Below, piece after piece: positions 34,573-46,640 of a stretch of 64,000 nt of DNA. Both the position numbers and the translations under genes were made by a program. Position 1 is the stretch's first letter, and each line of letters opens with the position of its first letter. The notes beneath the pieces were generated by a model. That model was not told the DNA's origin. It worked only from the letters and a program-made list of their open reading frames with translations, and did not search any database. Origin of the DNA: Guyanagaster necrorhizus (taxonomy: Eukaryota > Basidiomycota > Agaricomycetes > Agaricales > Physalacriaceae); contig NW_025064885.1 in assembly GCF_019112545.1 (NCBI RefSeq), positions 372,001-436,000 of the forward strand. The letters run 5' to 3'.

Positions 34573-37500
34573 ATGTCTAAATTATGCATGCATTTGAATA
34601 TACTCAACATTATCACTCAAACATTGAAATGACCTAAGGAACAGACTCAACTGCCTATAGGCTAAACAGGGGTAGAGGACTCTATTGGTTAGCTAAAGCC
34701 ATTTGATACTGAATAGACTTGACAAGCCATCAAAGATGCAAAGGATGAAGCCATGGAAAAAGCCATGCTCAGGAATTGGGTCTACAAGATCTGGACCAAA
34801 GAAGTAGTAGATGACATGATCAAAGGAATGAAGAAGACCAAATGATGTTGAGCTCTAGAGTGGCTTAATGAACTTTGAAGACCATGGAAGTTCATCTGAT
34901 GATCCAAGACTTCAGGCCAAGACCTTTTGGCCAAAGCCCAAATTAAAACACTTACATCTTGAAACACTCATATGGTCACTGCACTAATTGACAGTGAGTG
35001 CACTGAAAGTTCAATCAACCATGCTTTCATCACCAAGCACAATCTTTCCATGCAGACTATGGTGGCACTCATTCCAGTCTATAATGTGAACAGAACAAAG
35101 AATCAAGCCAGTTTGATCACTGAATATGTTGGGCTTAGACTCACCATTGGTGATCATTTGGAACAAATTGACTTGGCTGTAACCAATCTAGGAACCAAGA
35201 AAATCTTTCTTGGTCATGACTGGCTTATATATCACAACCTGCTCATTAATTGGAAAATCAGATGCATCATTTTTGCCAGATGCTAGTGCTAGAAAATCTC
35301 ATTTGAACTACCCAATAAAGATTCCAAGGATTGGTGGGATAAAGAAATGGAAGATGGTGAGACCATTCTCACCATTGACTTACAGAAGGCCATTTGTATT
35401 CATACCATACATCATGTGAATAACCTAGCAGCAAAGACTAATGCTGAAAAGAAGGAGAAGATATTTGAGAAAATGATATCTGAGTGGGCATGAGACTATC
35501 AAGACTTATTTGAGAAAGAAAGTTTTGATGAATTATCTGACTTAAAATCTTGGGACCATGCCATAGAACTGATTCCCAATGCAAATGCCAATTTAGATTG
35601 CAAGACTTATCCACTTGGCAACAATGAACAATAAGAGTTGGACAAATTTTTCAATGAGAACTTATCCAGTGGAAGGATCTAGCCATCAAAATCTCCAATG
35701 GCCTCTCTTTTTTTTTTTATCAAAAAGAAGGATGGAAAACTCCAACCAGTATAGAATTACTAGAAGCTTAATGAGATAACAATCAAGAATTGTTACCCAC
35801 TTCTGTTGATCTCAAAATTGATGAACAAACTTTGCAGTGCCAAATACTACATCAAACTGGATGTCTGATAGGGATACAATAACATGTGCATCAAGAAAGA
35901 TGATGAATAGAAGACTGCCTTCTAGACTAACTATAGGCTATTCAAATCAATGGTTATGTTCTTTGGGCTCATCAATTCACCTGCTACCTTCCAGTGGATG
36001 ATGAATGACATCTTCAAGGATCTCATCACCATAGGAAAGGTCATAATCTATTTGAATGATATTTTAATTATGTCCAAAACTAAGAAGGAGCATTGACAGT
36101 TGGTATGATAAGTACTAGCCTTGATGAGGAAATACCATCTCTTCCTTAAGGCTGAAAAGTGTGAATTTGAGGTATTGGAAACTGAGTACCTTAGAGTTAT
36201 TATCAGTGAAGAAAGCATCAGGATGGATCCTGTCAAAGTAGTGAGAGTAACTGAATGGCTGGAGCCAACTAAAAAAAAGGAACTACAATCCTTCCTTGGC
36301 TTTACCAACTTCTACCAGTGATTCATTTGAAACTACAGCAAGATAGTCCAACCCATGATGCAATTAACCAGGAACATACCATAGAACTGAGGACCCTCAC
36401 AACAATCAGCATTTAATGATCTTAAATGCTAATTAGCTGAGGATATCATCCTAGCAATACTAACCCAGGATAGAAAGTTCTGAGTAGAGGCTGACTTGAG
36501 TGAGAGTGTCATGGTGCCATTCTTTTTTAAGAACAGAACAGCAAATAATGACTGATCACATTTTTATCAAAGGTGCTCACTGTCACAGAATGCAATTATG
36601 AGATTTACAACAAGGAACTCTTCACTATAATGCTTGCTCTAGCTGAATAGCAGTATTATCTCATTGGAGCAATCCAGATCTTTGAGATCTGGACAGATCA
36701 CTAGAATCTATGATATTTTCATCTTTCACAAAAGCTTAATCGCTGATAAGCCCAATAGGTGATGAAATTATCTGAATATGAATATACACTACACTATAAA
36801 GCTGGCACAGCAAACAAGAAGGCAGATTTCCTTAGCTGAAGGGCTGACCATAATCAAGGAGACAACAATGAAGAAGTTGTATTATTATGACTCAAACACT
36901 TCTGAGCAATGCTCATGCCAATGGAGGAGGAAATACATGAGCACATCAAAAGCACAATCCAGAATCCCCACAAATGGGATCAACAAATTGCTCCATCTCT
37001 GAACCATAAACAGGGACTGAAGAAAGAAGAGGGATTAATCCATTACAATGGGTGGATCTATATCTCTAGAGATCAAGGACTTTATGGTGACATCATCACA
37101 ACAAGTCATAACCATGCAATGGCTGATCACTCAGGCATTGCCAAGATAAAGAAGCTTGTATTATAGGAGTATTGGTGGCCCAAAATAGATCAAGATATCA
37201 TCTAATATGTCAAAGCTTGTGAGGTTTGCCAGCAAGACAAATCCTCAATGCAACCCTGGGCTGCACCACTCCACCTGAATGAGGTTCCATCATCACTATG
37301 GACCCACATTTCAGTGGACATAGTGACAGAGCTCTCAGAAAATGATGGCTATGATGCCATCATTATTATAGTCAATTGCTTCTTCAAAGCAATTATCCTG
37401 ATCACTTGCTCAACAGAGTTAACATCAGAAGGATGAGCAAAGATCCTATGGGATGAAGTCTATGCTAAATATGGCATGCCCTAAGTCATTATTTCAGACA

Positions 37501-38375
37501 GAGGATCACAATTCATCTCTAAATTCTTAGATGACTTATACCAACTCCTCAACATCAAGCGAAATGCATTGACAGCATACCATCCTCAAACAGATGGCCA
37601 GATGGAGTGGGTGAATCAAGAAGTTGAAAAGTATCTCTGACTTTTCATCAATTATCACCAAGATGACTGAACAGAATGGCTGGCATTAGCTACCTTTCAA
37701 CACAACAACAGGATTCATTCAGCCACTGGCAAAACTCTCTTTTTCATTAACTATGGACAGCATCCTCTTGTTACCTAAAGCCAGTGAATACACACAATGA
37801 CACCAGCATCAATGGATTTTGCCACCACAATAGCAAAAATTCACAATGAAACTAAGACAGCTCTTGAAAAGACTGCCTCAACAATGAAAAAACAGTACAA
37901 CAAACATCAAAGGCCAGCCTATGAGTATTCAATCAACAACAAAGTTTGGTTGGATACAACAAACCTCTATCTTCCATGGTCAAAACAAAAACTGGCAGAC
38001 AAATGAACAGGATCCTTCACTATTCTTGCCAAAATCAGCATATCAGCATATAAATTATGTTTACCCACCACTTGAAAAGTCTATAATGTCTTCAATGAAG
38101 CATTATTAACACCATATATTGCATCCACCTTTTCTAACCAAAAACATCCACCTCCACCTCCACTGAAACTGATCAATGATAAAGAACACTATGAAATTGA
38201 TTAAATACTACATCATAAATTATGCAAAGTTAAAGCTCATGATAGAGGAATGACAACAATAGTCAACTACTTAGTCAGCTGGAAAGGATATGGATCAGAA
38301 TCAAACCAATAGGTCAACAAGAAATAAATAGATGCTGATAAGACAATATATGACTACAAATAGTGACTAAATTGA
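34573..38375 (+). pseudogene. Element E pol (PR-RT-RNase H-IN-chromodomain), decayed
   Basis: ATG at 34573. Protease region ALIDSECTESSIN near 34980 (DSG to DSE). RT about 35680-36340 with YLND in place of YLDD at 36050, the same type of D to N loss as in H but at the other Asp. RNase H near 36480-36700. The integrase zinc region has CEVCQQ near 37220; the core (ISVDIVTELSENDGYDAI, then ISDRGSQF) is at about 37300-37630; and the C-terminal VWLDTTNLYLPWSKQ is near 37945. The chromodomain is near 38185-38360. Many stops. Confidence 0.85.
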
Positions 38376-38570
38376 TTAACAAAACCCACAGAGAAGAAGG
38401 ACAGGTCACAATCATGATTGGACAACAGCAGAGGACATATTAACAACAAGCAGTCAATATTTTCATGAGACTTATAAAATGATGGGCAGATCATCATGAC
38501 TGGAACAAGATATTGTGACTGCTTATAGACTGACAGACTTATCTCTAACAAAGCCATCAGGATGATGGTT
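38376..38570 (+). other. Extra segment between E pol and its 3' LTR
   Basis: About 180 bp with no counterpart in A, B, G, H or J sits between the pol end and the usual AAGCCATCAGGATGATGG hairpin (near 38550-38567). The hairpin then runs straight into the truncated LTR, so the purine tract is missing. It may be filler DNA at a repair junction. Confidence 0.6.
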
Positions 38571-39034
38571 GTCAGAGTGCTTAACTGGCACTTAGAATCA
38601 TGGGAAGTCAGCAGCATAGCCCTGGTTCTACTGTGCTGCTGTGAAGCCTCACAGCAGCACAATGACAGAATACCTCTTTTGTCATTACACAGCAGTAACA
38701 GCAGTAATGGCAGTAACAGCTCAACAGCAGACAATACTCTTTTGTAGATAGCTTAGCAACACTGGACAAAGCACTCCACAACTTCAGGATAAACAATTAG
38801 GTAGTTATATCTTTAGAATAGATGATAAATAGTATATAAGTAGTATAGCTCTCACTGTAGTAACTCCAGCTTCGAGCTAAAGTTTATTCTTTTACTATCT
38901 TATCTTGAGCAACTTGTAGTGTCTTGATAACACAGTGCCATCAAACACATCAGTGGACTCTGACATTTAACCCAAAGTGTGAGATTATGTCAGTTTATCA
39001 TGTGTTATTGGTCACATGGAATTTAAGCTTAACA
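38571..39034 (+). repeat. Element E 3' LTR, 5'-truncated
   Basis: Starts at GTCAGAGTGC, which corresponds to base 70 of the 5' LTR, and runs to CTTAACA. It retains CCAGCTTCGAGCTAAAG with its CpG intact. Confidence 0.88.
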
Positions 39035-39039
39035 TAATT

Positions 39040-41649
39040 TAATGAAATGACAATCAAAAACTAGTATCTGCTACCCTTTATTTCAGAATTGATGGACAAA
39101 TTTCATGGGGTCTGGTTTTATACCAAACTCAATATCTGATGAGAGTACAATAATGTGTGGATCAAAGAGAGAGATGAATGGAAAGCAGCCTCCAAGACCA
39201 ACAGAAGGCTGTTCAAACTGACAGTCATATTCTTTGGCCTGATTAACTCTCTAGTGATATTCCAATAGATAATGAACAATATTTTCAAAGACCTCATTAC
39301 CACTAAGAAGGTAACAATCTATCTAGATGACATACTTATAATATCTAAAGATAGAAAGGAGCACTGATGACTCATATGACAAGTACTTGAATTAATGAGA
39401 AAGAACAAGTTATTCTTCAAAACTGAGAAGTGTGAGTTTAAAGTGTTGGAAACAGAGTATTTGGATGTCATTATCAGTGAAGAGAGTATTCAGATGAATC
39501 TGATCAAAATAGCTGAGATGATGGAGTGGCCTGCACTGACCAAGAAAAAAGAGCTATAATTTTTTTTCAGCTTTACCAACTTCTATCACTAGTTCATTCA
39601 GAACTACAGTAAGTTGTTCAACCAATAACACAACTTATTGGCAATATCCCTTGGACTTGAGGATTGTCACAACAAGCCACTTTCAATGACCTCAAATAAT
39701 GATTAGCTGAGGATATAGTCCTTGCAATCCCTACACAGGATGAGAAATTTAAGGTGGAGACAGACTCAAGTGAGAGAGCCATCAGAGCAGTCCTGTCATA
39801 GAAACAAGATGGAAAATGGAGACCAGTGGCATTTCTATTGAAGGTGCTGATAGTTACAAAAAAGAACTATGAGATCTACAACAAAAAGTTGCTAGCTATT
39901 ATGCTGACACTCATTGAATGAAGGCACTATCTGATCAGAGCCATATAAGTCTTTGAAGTGTGGACAGACTATTAGAATCTCCAATACTTCTGACTTCCCC
40001 AAAAACTCAACTGTTGACAAGCCTGATAGGTAATAGAACTATCTGAGTACTAATACACACTTCATCACAAAGCTGATGCAGCAAACAAGAAGGCTGACTT
40101 ACTCAATCAAAGAGCTGACTATGACCAGAGAGAAGAAGACAATGAAGGGGTAGTACTCCTCAAACTAGAGCATTTCTGAGCAATGGCAATGCTGACAAAG
40201 GAGAAGATACATAACAAGATTCAAAGTGCTATATGACAACCCAACCTGTGGGATCAAAAGATTGCAACATCTCTGAACTACAAACACAGCATCTTCCAGG
40301 AACAAGATCTTCTCTTCTATGATAGATGACTTTACATTCCTTGAGATCAATGATTATGAGAGGAAATCATAGTGATGAGCCACAACTATATAACCACCAG
40401 ATATCCAGAGATCACCAAGACAAAGGAGTTAGTGTTGAGGCAGTACTGGTGGCCAAAGATGATAAAGGACATCAAAGAGTACATTAAAGAATGCAAAACA
40501 TGTCAACAGGTCAAGTCTTTGACCTGAGCACATGCTATGCTGTTGCACTCAAATAAGATACCAATACAACTATGAATCTATATCTCAGTGGACATGGTTA
40601 CAGGACTCCTAGACTGCAACAGTTATAATGCAATTATTGTGATCATCAATCAATTCTCTAAGATAGTTATTTTGATCACATGCTCAATAGAGCTATCCTT
40701 AGAAGGATGGGCAAAGATACTTCATGATGAAGTTTACACAAAGCACAGCATGCTACAAGTCATTATCTCAGATTGTAGACTATAATTTGTCTCAAAGTTT
40801 ATAGATGACCTATACCATCTACTCAATATTTACAGTAATGCATTTACAGCCTATCATCCTCAGACAGATAGTCAGATGGAGCAGGTTGATCAAAAGATCA
40901 AAAAGTATTTATGCATGTTCATTAACTGTTGACAAGATGATTGAACTGAATAGCTGGCACTCACTGCTTTCTAACATAACAATTGAGTTCACTCAGCTAC
41001 TAGTAAAACCTCCTTCTTCATCAATCATGATCAACACCCAAACATATCCAAAACCTTATATGCCTACATCATTACACCTGCTTCTACAGACTTCACTGTT
41101 GACATGGCAAAGATCCATGTTGAAACAGAGACTGCACTCAGAAAAGTGGCTGACACCATAAAAACCCAATATGACAAACACTGACATCCAGCTCATTCCT
41201 ACTAGACTAATAATAACATTTGGCTAGATACAATAAATCTTCACCTCTTCCATCTGAAACAGAAACTTGCCAACAAATAAACTGAATCTTTTATAATCAC
41301 TGCCAAAGTCAGCATCTCTGTCTATAAACTCCAACTTTCATCCCACTAGTGAATCCATAATACATTCAATGAAACCCTCTTAACCCCATTCATTGTTCTG
41401 ACTTTCTTCAACTAAGAATGACTCTCACTTTCACCTCTCAATCTGATTAATGATAAAGAATATTATGAAGTCAATCAGGTATTAAATTACAAAACACAAT
41501 GCATAAAGGCATATGGCAGAGGTATGAAAATAACTGTTGACTACCTCATCAGCTAAAAGGAGTATAAAATAGAATCTAACCAATAGGTAAATGAATGACA
41601 CATAAATACCAATGATACTATATATGACTATGAATTATCCCTAAATTAA
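39040..41649 (+). pseudogene. Element B pol, part 3 (RT to chromodomain)
   Basis: Resumes in RT at NEMTIKN and shows YLDD (VTIYLDDILI near 39320), then LMRKNKLFFKTEKCEFK, RNase H (about 39750-39960), and the integrase zinc region with CKTCQQ near 40495. The integrase core follows (MVTGLLDCNSYNAIIVII near 40590, HPQTDSQMEQ near 40860), then a C-terminal DTINLHLFHLK part and a chromodomain (EYYEVNQVLNYKTQ near 41460). Stop TAA 41647-41649. Stops are frequent. Confidence 0.83.
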
Positions 41650-41682
41650 GCTATCAGGATGATGGTCTTAAGGAGAGTGTAA
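41650..41682 (+). promoter_or_regulatory. Element B polypurine tract and post-pol hairpin
   Basis: CTATCAGGATGATGG follows the stop codon and AAGGAGAGTGTAA abuts the 3' LTR. Same order as in the main family despite the diverged LTR. Confidence 0.65.
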
Positions 41683-42140
41683 TATTATGATTTTTCCACT
41701 TTTATTCTCATTTTTGCAGTATTAACCCCTATTTATACTTAGTCAGAGTGCTTATACTAGTATTTAGAACTATAGGACAATCTTGGTCAGCACAATCAGC
41801 TATTGTCTCTTGACTCATAGTGATGCTCTGATAATAGCACAACAAGCCTTTTGTAGGCAACACCATCTCATTAGAACAACAAGTACTATAGCACAGACAC
41901 TCACAATTAGTAGTAGTATATTTAGCAACAGACCTAGAGGTATATAAGTAGCATAGATAGCACCATGTATCCCTAATCTCAAACTATCCTTTATCATACT
42001 CACTTACTCAAGTCTATCTATATAGACCTTGAGATATAGCATTCACAAATATCACACATCAGACTTAAAAGTGATTGTATGAATGTGATACAGCTTCTGT
42101 TTACCATGTGATAGTGGACATATGTCACTTGGCTCTAACA
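41683..42140 (+). repeat. Element B 3' LTR
   Basis: 458 bp, TATTATGATTTTTCC to CTCTAACA. The TATA and self-primer partner are kept (AATCTCAAACTA, one transition from the 5' copy). Confidence 0.9.
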
Positions 42141-42145
42141 AATGT

Positions 42146-42240
42146 AGAATTAGTATAATACAAACATATTCACTTACTTATTTGATTTTCTTTTCTTTTT
42201 CAGTATAATACACTGTTCTGCACATCTCAGCTTTCAAACA
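42146..42240. other. Short flank between elements B and F
   Basis: AT-rich single-copy sequence with a pyrimidine run ending in cag. No gene is seen. Element F starts abruptly at its right end, which I take as a deletion junction. Confidence 0.5.
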
Positions 42241-42366
42241 CAATGGTGGGTATATTCAAATGCATGTATAATTTAGACATATTGATAACTATAGAAGCAT
42301 TATCAGTCTGCTCAGCAGCTGCTAGTCACACACCATAAAGTCCTTTAGCCAACTCAGTGGAATTGC

Positions 42367-44733
42367 TCACTGGTTGGCCCCATCTTTTACTTTCTCTACT
42401 TTGATTTCTGTGCTGAGTTCTTCTTCTTCCTTTTGCAGCTCAGTGATTTGTGCTCAGATGTCTTCATGGGTTTGCTTCTTCTTTAAGCAGTTCTTGGCCA
42501 TGTGGCTCTTCTGTCTGCAGTTGAAACATTTCTCTTCCTTCTTTATTTGATCTATATCCATAGGTTTTCCTGTTCTAGTGTAAGTTGTTCTGGTACCCAT
42601 CTTTTGAGTACCATATAATAGGCTAGCTGTTGAGGATTCTGTTTTCTTAGCAGATGGATCATTCAATTTGGAAGCTGATGCTGCAGGCTGGTTTGGTTTC
42701 TTGTATTCTTACAGCATGGTTGATTCCACCTTCTGTCATTGCTGTTCTTTGTATATTTCAATGATTTGGCTTTTCCAGTCATTATAGTCAACTGGAATGT
42801 TGAGTTCTATTGCTGAAATCATTATAGTGAAGCCAGGACTCCTCTCTTGAGGGCCTCTATCATCCTTCCATCATTGGTGATATCCTTCCAGATACTGGCT
42901 AATTTGGCAAGCCATTCTAGCTCATCAAAGTAATTGGTTGCTGCCTTATTGCTTATCTTGTAGTCCTTGATCTTCTGTTTATACACTTCTTGCACTACTG
43001 GATCAATAAATTTGTCATACAATATTTATTTGAACACTGGCCAAGAGGAGTATCAGTAGTAGCCTCTTGTGGAGGATTGGAAGTTCAGAGAGATCAGGAT
43101 CCACCAGGTCTTAGCCTTATCTTTGAGGTAAGAGGCAGCAAAGATGACTTGGTTCATGTTGGTTCTGAGATACCTGATGTATACCTCAATATTGTTCACA
43201 ATTAACAAGAAATCAGTTGATGTTGTTTGAAGCCTCTTTGAAGGGTCAGAGTTTTTGAAGTAGGTCTAGTTTGCATTGTAATCTGGCTGTATTCTCTAGT
43301 AATGATCCTATCAGATTGGGCCATTCTTCAAAAGGCAGTTGGTGCCAATCAGTGGGCAGTCTGAGGAATGAGTAAAGAGAATTGTCATCTGCAACAGGAC
43401 TCTCCTTTGGTATAGCATCTTTTTAGATGATGACTCCATCTCATATGGTAAAGCCTAATCTTATCACTTCTGAGTCATTCCATATTAGTTCCTTACCACT
43501 TTCTGTGGCTTTATCAGGAGGCAGTTGGGCAGCCAGTAATTGGCTTCCAGTTTCAGTCCACAGGTTTCAGTGACTGACTGGCTATGCAAGCAGCTGGGGT
43601 CTGATTCAGGACAGCTGAGTTGCCAATGATCATATTGATAGAGTGGAGTATGAATATTGACTTTGGATCAATAGGGTCATATATATGGCTCATTTTGGAG
43701 TGACAGATGATGACCAAGACATTAGTTGGACTTTGAGTGGTGACTGGTAGGCCAGCAGCTTGCTGAGCTGATCTTTTGAGTGCTGTTGATTGTATACTTC
43801 AGCTGCATATTCAGTGACAGCATGTCTTAATATTTTCTGTTGTTTGGATGGTTCAGCAATATATAATTTCTCTATAGAGGATGATAACCAGTTATTATCA
43901 TGCTATAAAAACATTACTCTGCCTCAATATAGCTCCTCAAACTCCTCATCCCTGTTTTTTCATATTTCTTCTTTCAGTGCTTCTTCATCTGTGTCTTCTG
44001 GATAAAAATAGACAATGTCTTCACTATTATAGGGCACTCCACTACTCCTGCTGTCCTCATCATTTCTGACTGGTTGTTTCTCATCTGCCTCATCCTTGAT
44101 GAGAGAGGTGATGGGCTGGTCAAAGATATTTGCCTCAGCCTCAGGTGGTCAGATTGTCACTGGTGACCCACTGCTCTGGCTGGATACTAGGTCCAGCGAT
44201 AAGGCTTGAAGGGGCTGAGGCTGGCATAGCAGTGTATTCTGCTCAGAGACAGCTTCCAATCTTGCTGTCATACTGATTCTCATCTGCTGTTTATGTAACC
44301 TCCACTCTCTCATTATAGAGATGGAAGTTTCCATAGAACTGCTCATCAAGAAATTGTTGAGTGACTCTACTTCCAAAAAAACCTCAGAGGGTGCAGACAG
44401 AGATATAGGCATTAAGAGATACTCAAAGTCTATAGTGTCTGAGGATAGACTCATCATTCTTGAAGGTGGTGTCAGCATTGGGGGTGTATCAGAGAGAGAG
44501 AGATTTGAGAGTTTCAAGACTGGTAGGAGAGAAGTCAGCTTGCCCAGAAGAAGGGACTCTATTGTCTTCTCTGTCTCTTACTTCATCAGTGGTAAGAATC
44601 TCATAGGGTTCGTCTGTCCATAGGTTATGCTTGTCACTAGTGCTGGGCTCCCAGAATATGGGGGAAGAGAGTGAAAGCTCTGAACAAAGCCTGTACCAGC
44701 TTAGGAAACTACTTCTAAGGTGAACTGTCTTAT
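42367..44733 (-). pseudogene. Element F gag and ORF1 3' part, decayed
   Basis: Knuckle KCFNCRQKSHMAKNCLKKK (Gly to Ser before His) near 42480-42540; capsid-like KQKIKDYKISNKAATNYFDE near 42970; stop TGA 42367-42369. Upstream, the Gag-frame reading 44149-44517 is open for 122 codons over the ORF1 end. The remainder of ORF1 is at 61021-61907. Confidence 0.75.
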
Positions 44734-45202
44734 TGTTATGATTTTTTGCCCTTTTTTATTCTTTCTTCATGATTAACCCCTATTTATGCTTAGTCAGAGC
44801 ACTAAGAACAGGCACTTAAGACTATGAGATGAGGCTTAGTTATCACAACTGGCCAAGTTTGTCATTATCTTTCAACACAATAATACTGCCTGATAACACA
44901 TAATTATTCTTTTGTGTATGATAGTGATACCCTAAGACAATAGACATAATGGACTCAGAAACATACAATAGGCAGTAGTATTATTAGCAGACTCTGTACA
45001 GTATTTAAGACTGCTTGCTCTTGCTGGTAGTCTTCAGCTTCAAGCTAAAGTTTATTCTTATACTATCTTATACTCAAGCTGATCCAAAGGTCTTATGACA
45101 TATCAATCAGAATATGCATCAGTGAACTCAGTTGATCTCTTAAAGTACAAGAAGACTTCTGTTTATCACATGTTTCTGTTTACATGACACTTAGATCTAA
45201 CA
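44734..45202 (+). repeat. Element G 5' LTR
   Basis: TGTTATGATTTTTTGCCC to ATCTAACA. R partner AGCTTCAAGCTAA lies near 45040, just after a CAGTATTTAAG promoter-like box. Confidence 0.92.
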
Positions 45203-45203
45203 A

Positions 45204-45216
45204 TTAGCTCAAAGCT
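45204..45216 (+). promoter_or_regulatory. Element G self-complementary primer-binding site
   Basis: TTAGCTCAAAGCT one base from the LTR. It is an exact partner of AGCTTTGAGCTAA in the 3' LTR (near 60856) and differs from the 5' LTR copy only at the old CpG. Confidence 0.76.
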
Positions 45217-45258
45217 TCTTCTTCTCTTTTCTCATATACTATAGTGTGGAGAAAACTG

Positions 45259-46640
45259 AATACCCTCTATCAACACATCAGATCTGAATTTCAACTAAGA
45301 GTTCTTTGAACTCTTTGCTTTCATCATTGGAACTCTGTTAGGATTATTAGTGATCATTCAGCTGTGCCAAGGTCACTATTCAATCACTGCCTGAGCTATT
45401 AGACATTACAATGAGTTCCAACACATTTAACATATCCTACAAAATGTAACCCCCGATCTCCTCTTACATGACATTCCAGAATCCCAATAAACCTCCCACC
45501 AGCCTGCAACAAGCCTCCTATCCAAAGCAGAGTCTAGTCACTCATATTGAGGGGATGTTCAAGAAGAAGAAAGGCACCAATACTCTCTCTGACAAGCTAG
45601 CTGAGACCATGACCCTCATATCACAGGATTGTAGAATCTCTGGGTCTCATCTTCTGTCTCTGACCACAATGAAGATACTCAGAGGGAAGCCCTCTAGCAG
45701 CCCTCCCCCAATCCTTTCAGCACCTCTTGAACTCATGGGATTGCTGACCATGCTAGAGATTTTCTCGATGCTACTTGAATGACTCCAAGATCCCATAGCA
45801 CAACTTCTGAGAACCAGTCTCACAGCACCAGCTCAGCTCACAACTCCATCAGAACAAGCAGTAGGATGGAGCAGGCTCCTTTGGATTGTCTCAATGATAA
45901 GTGGCAATTCAGAGAAAACAGAAATGAAATCATCCATTAGCTATTTCCTGCTTGGAATCTCAATGTCCTATTCAGCTATGAAGAAGCTCTCTGACAGAAA
46001 GAGCAAAGACAGTGAATGATTCTGCAGCTATTCTACAGTGAGCTTGAGGAGCACATTATCAATAGAAGAAGAGAAGCAGTCAAAGCTGCCAAGTATGATC
46101 AGCAGCATTAAGAGCAGCAGCAGGATGTCAAAAGGGCCCAAATGGAGAGGGCTGATATCTTCAACTAGTATGGGCTCCAGCCTGAGGTCATATCCATACT
46201 TGCACTAGTTCATACTGACTGATCTCTCTCAACACCAGTCTTTAGAGAGCCCAGTATCACAGATTCTGACCCCTGGACCCCAGTGCATTGGTGGGATGCA
46301 GAGATCCTCATAGCTGATGAAGCCTGAGTCAGAGATGATGGAATTCCTCCTTCTGCTCTGGACAATATCCCAGGACCCTCTCAATGCCTCCCAACTCTCT
46401 AATATCCCCCTCCCTGATGAATCTCTAGTGCTGACACAATGTTCAGAGATGACAAGTCCATCCTTGGACACTACAGGCTATAAGCATCTGGTAATGCCCA
46501 CATCTCTGCTCATGCTCTCTGAGGATTCCTCAGGAGCTGAGTGGTCAGGCAGCTCCTTGATGACAGATACCAACAGAATATCCACCTCTATCACAAGTGA
46601 GTGGCAGTGGCACAAGCATAAGAGGGAAACTGGTATGACT
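45259..46640 (+). pseudogene. Element G ORF1, decayed
   Basis: The start codon is now ATA. DLNFN, stop, EFFELFAFIIGTLLGLLVII gives the hydrophobic segment, then IRHYNEFQHI and NVTPDLLLHDI. DKSILGHYRL near 46451, followed by NAHI, matches H and A and lies in the same frame as the start, so net frame is kept over 1.2 kb. Gag downstream is in the +1 frame. The +1 frame is itself open for 104 and 144 codons across this region. Confidence 0.6.

Larger units (their letters stand above)
30705..39034 (+). mobile_element. Element E: chromovirus nested in B
   Basis: LTRs at 30705-31185 and 38571-39034. Flanking 5-mers are caatt (30700-30704) and taatt (39035-39039), one C to T apart, and B's RT frame joins across the gap. 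Plus-strand order is ORF1, Gag, Pol, chromodomain. The 3' LTR lacks its first ~69 bp, and about 180 bp not seen in other copies lies before it, so the 3' end was rearranged after or during insertion. Confidence 0.92.
9120..42140 (+). mobile_element. Element B: old chromovirus carrying C, D (with J) and E
   Basis: Two 458-bp LTRs (9120-9577 and 41683-42140) bound this element. The flanking 5-mers are gatgt and aatgt, a duplication with one G to A change. Its own interior is about 7.1 kb once solo LTR C, element D and element E are taken out. The pieces join cleanly in the order ORF1, Gag, Pol. Its LTR is clearly diverged from those of A, E, G, H and J, and its primer/PBS pair is different in sequence but still self-complementary. 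It is the oldest readable insertion in the middle of the window. Confidence 0.93.
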
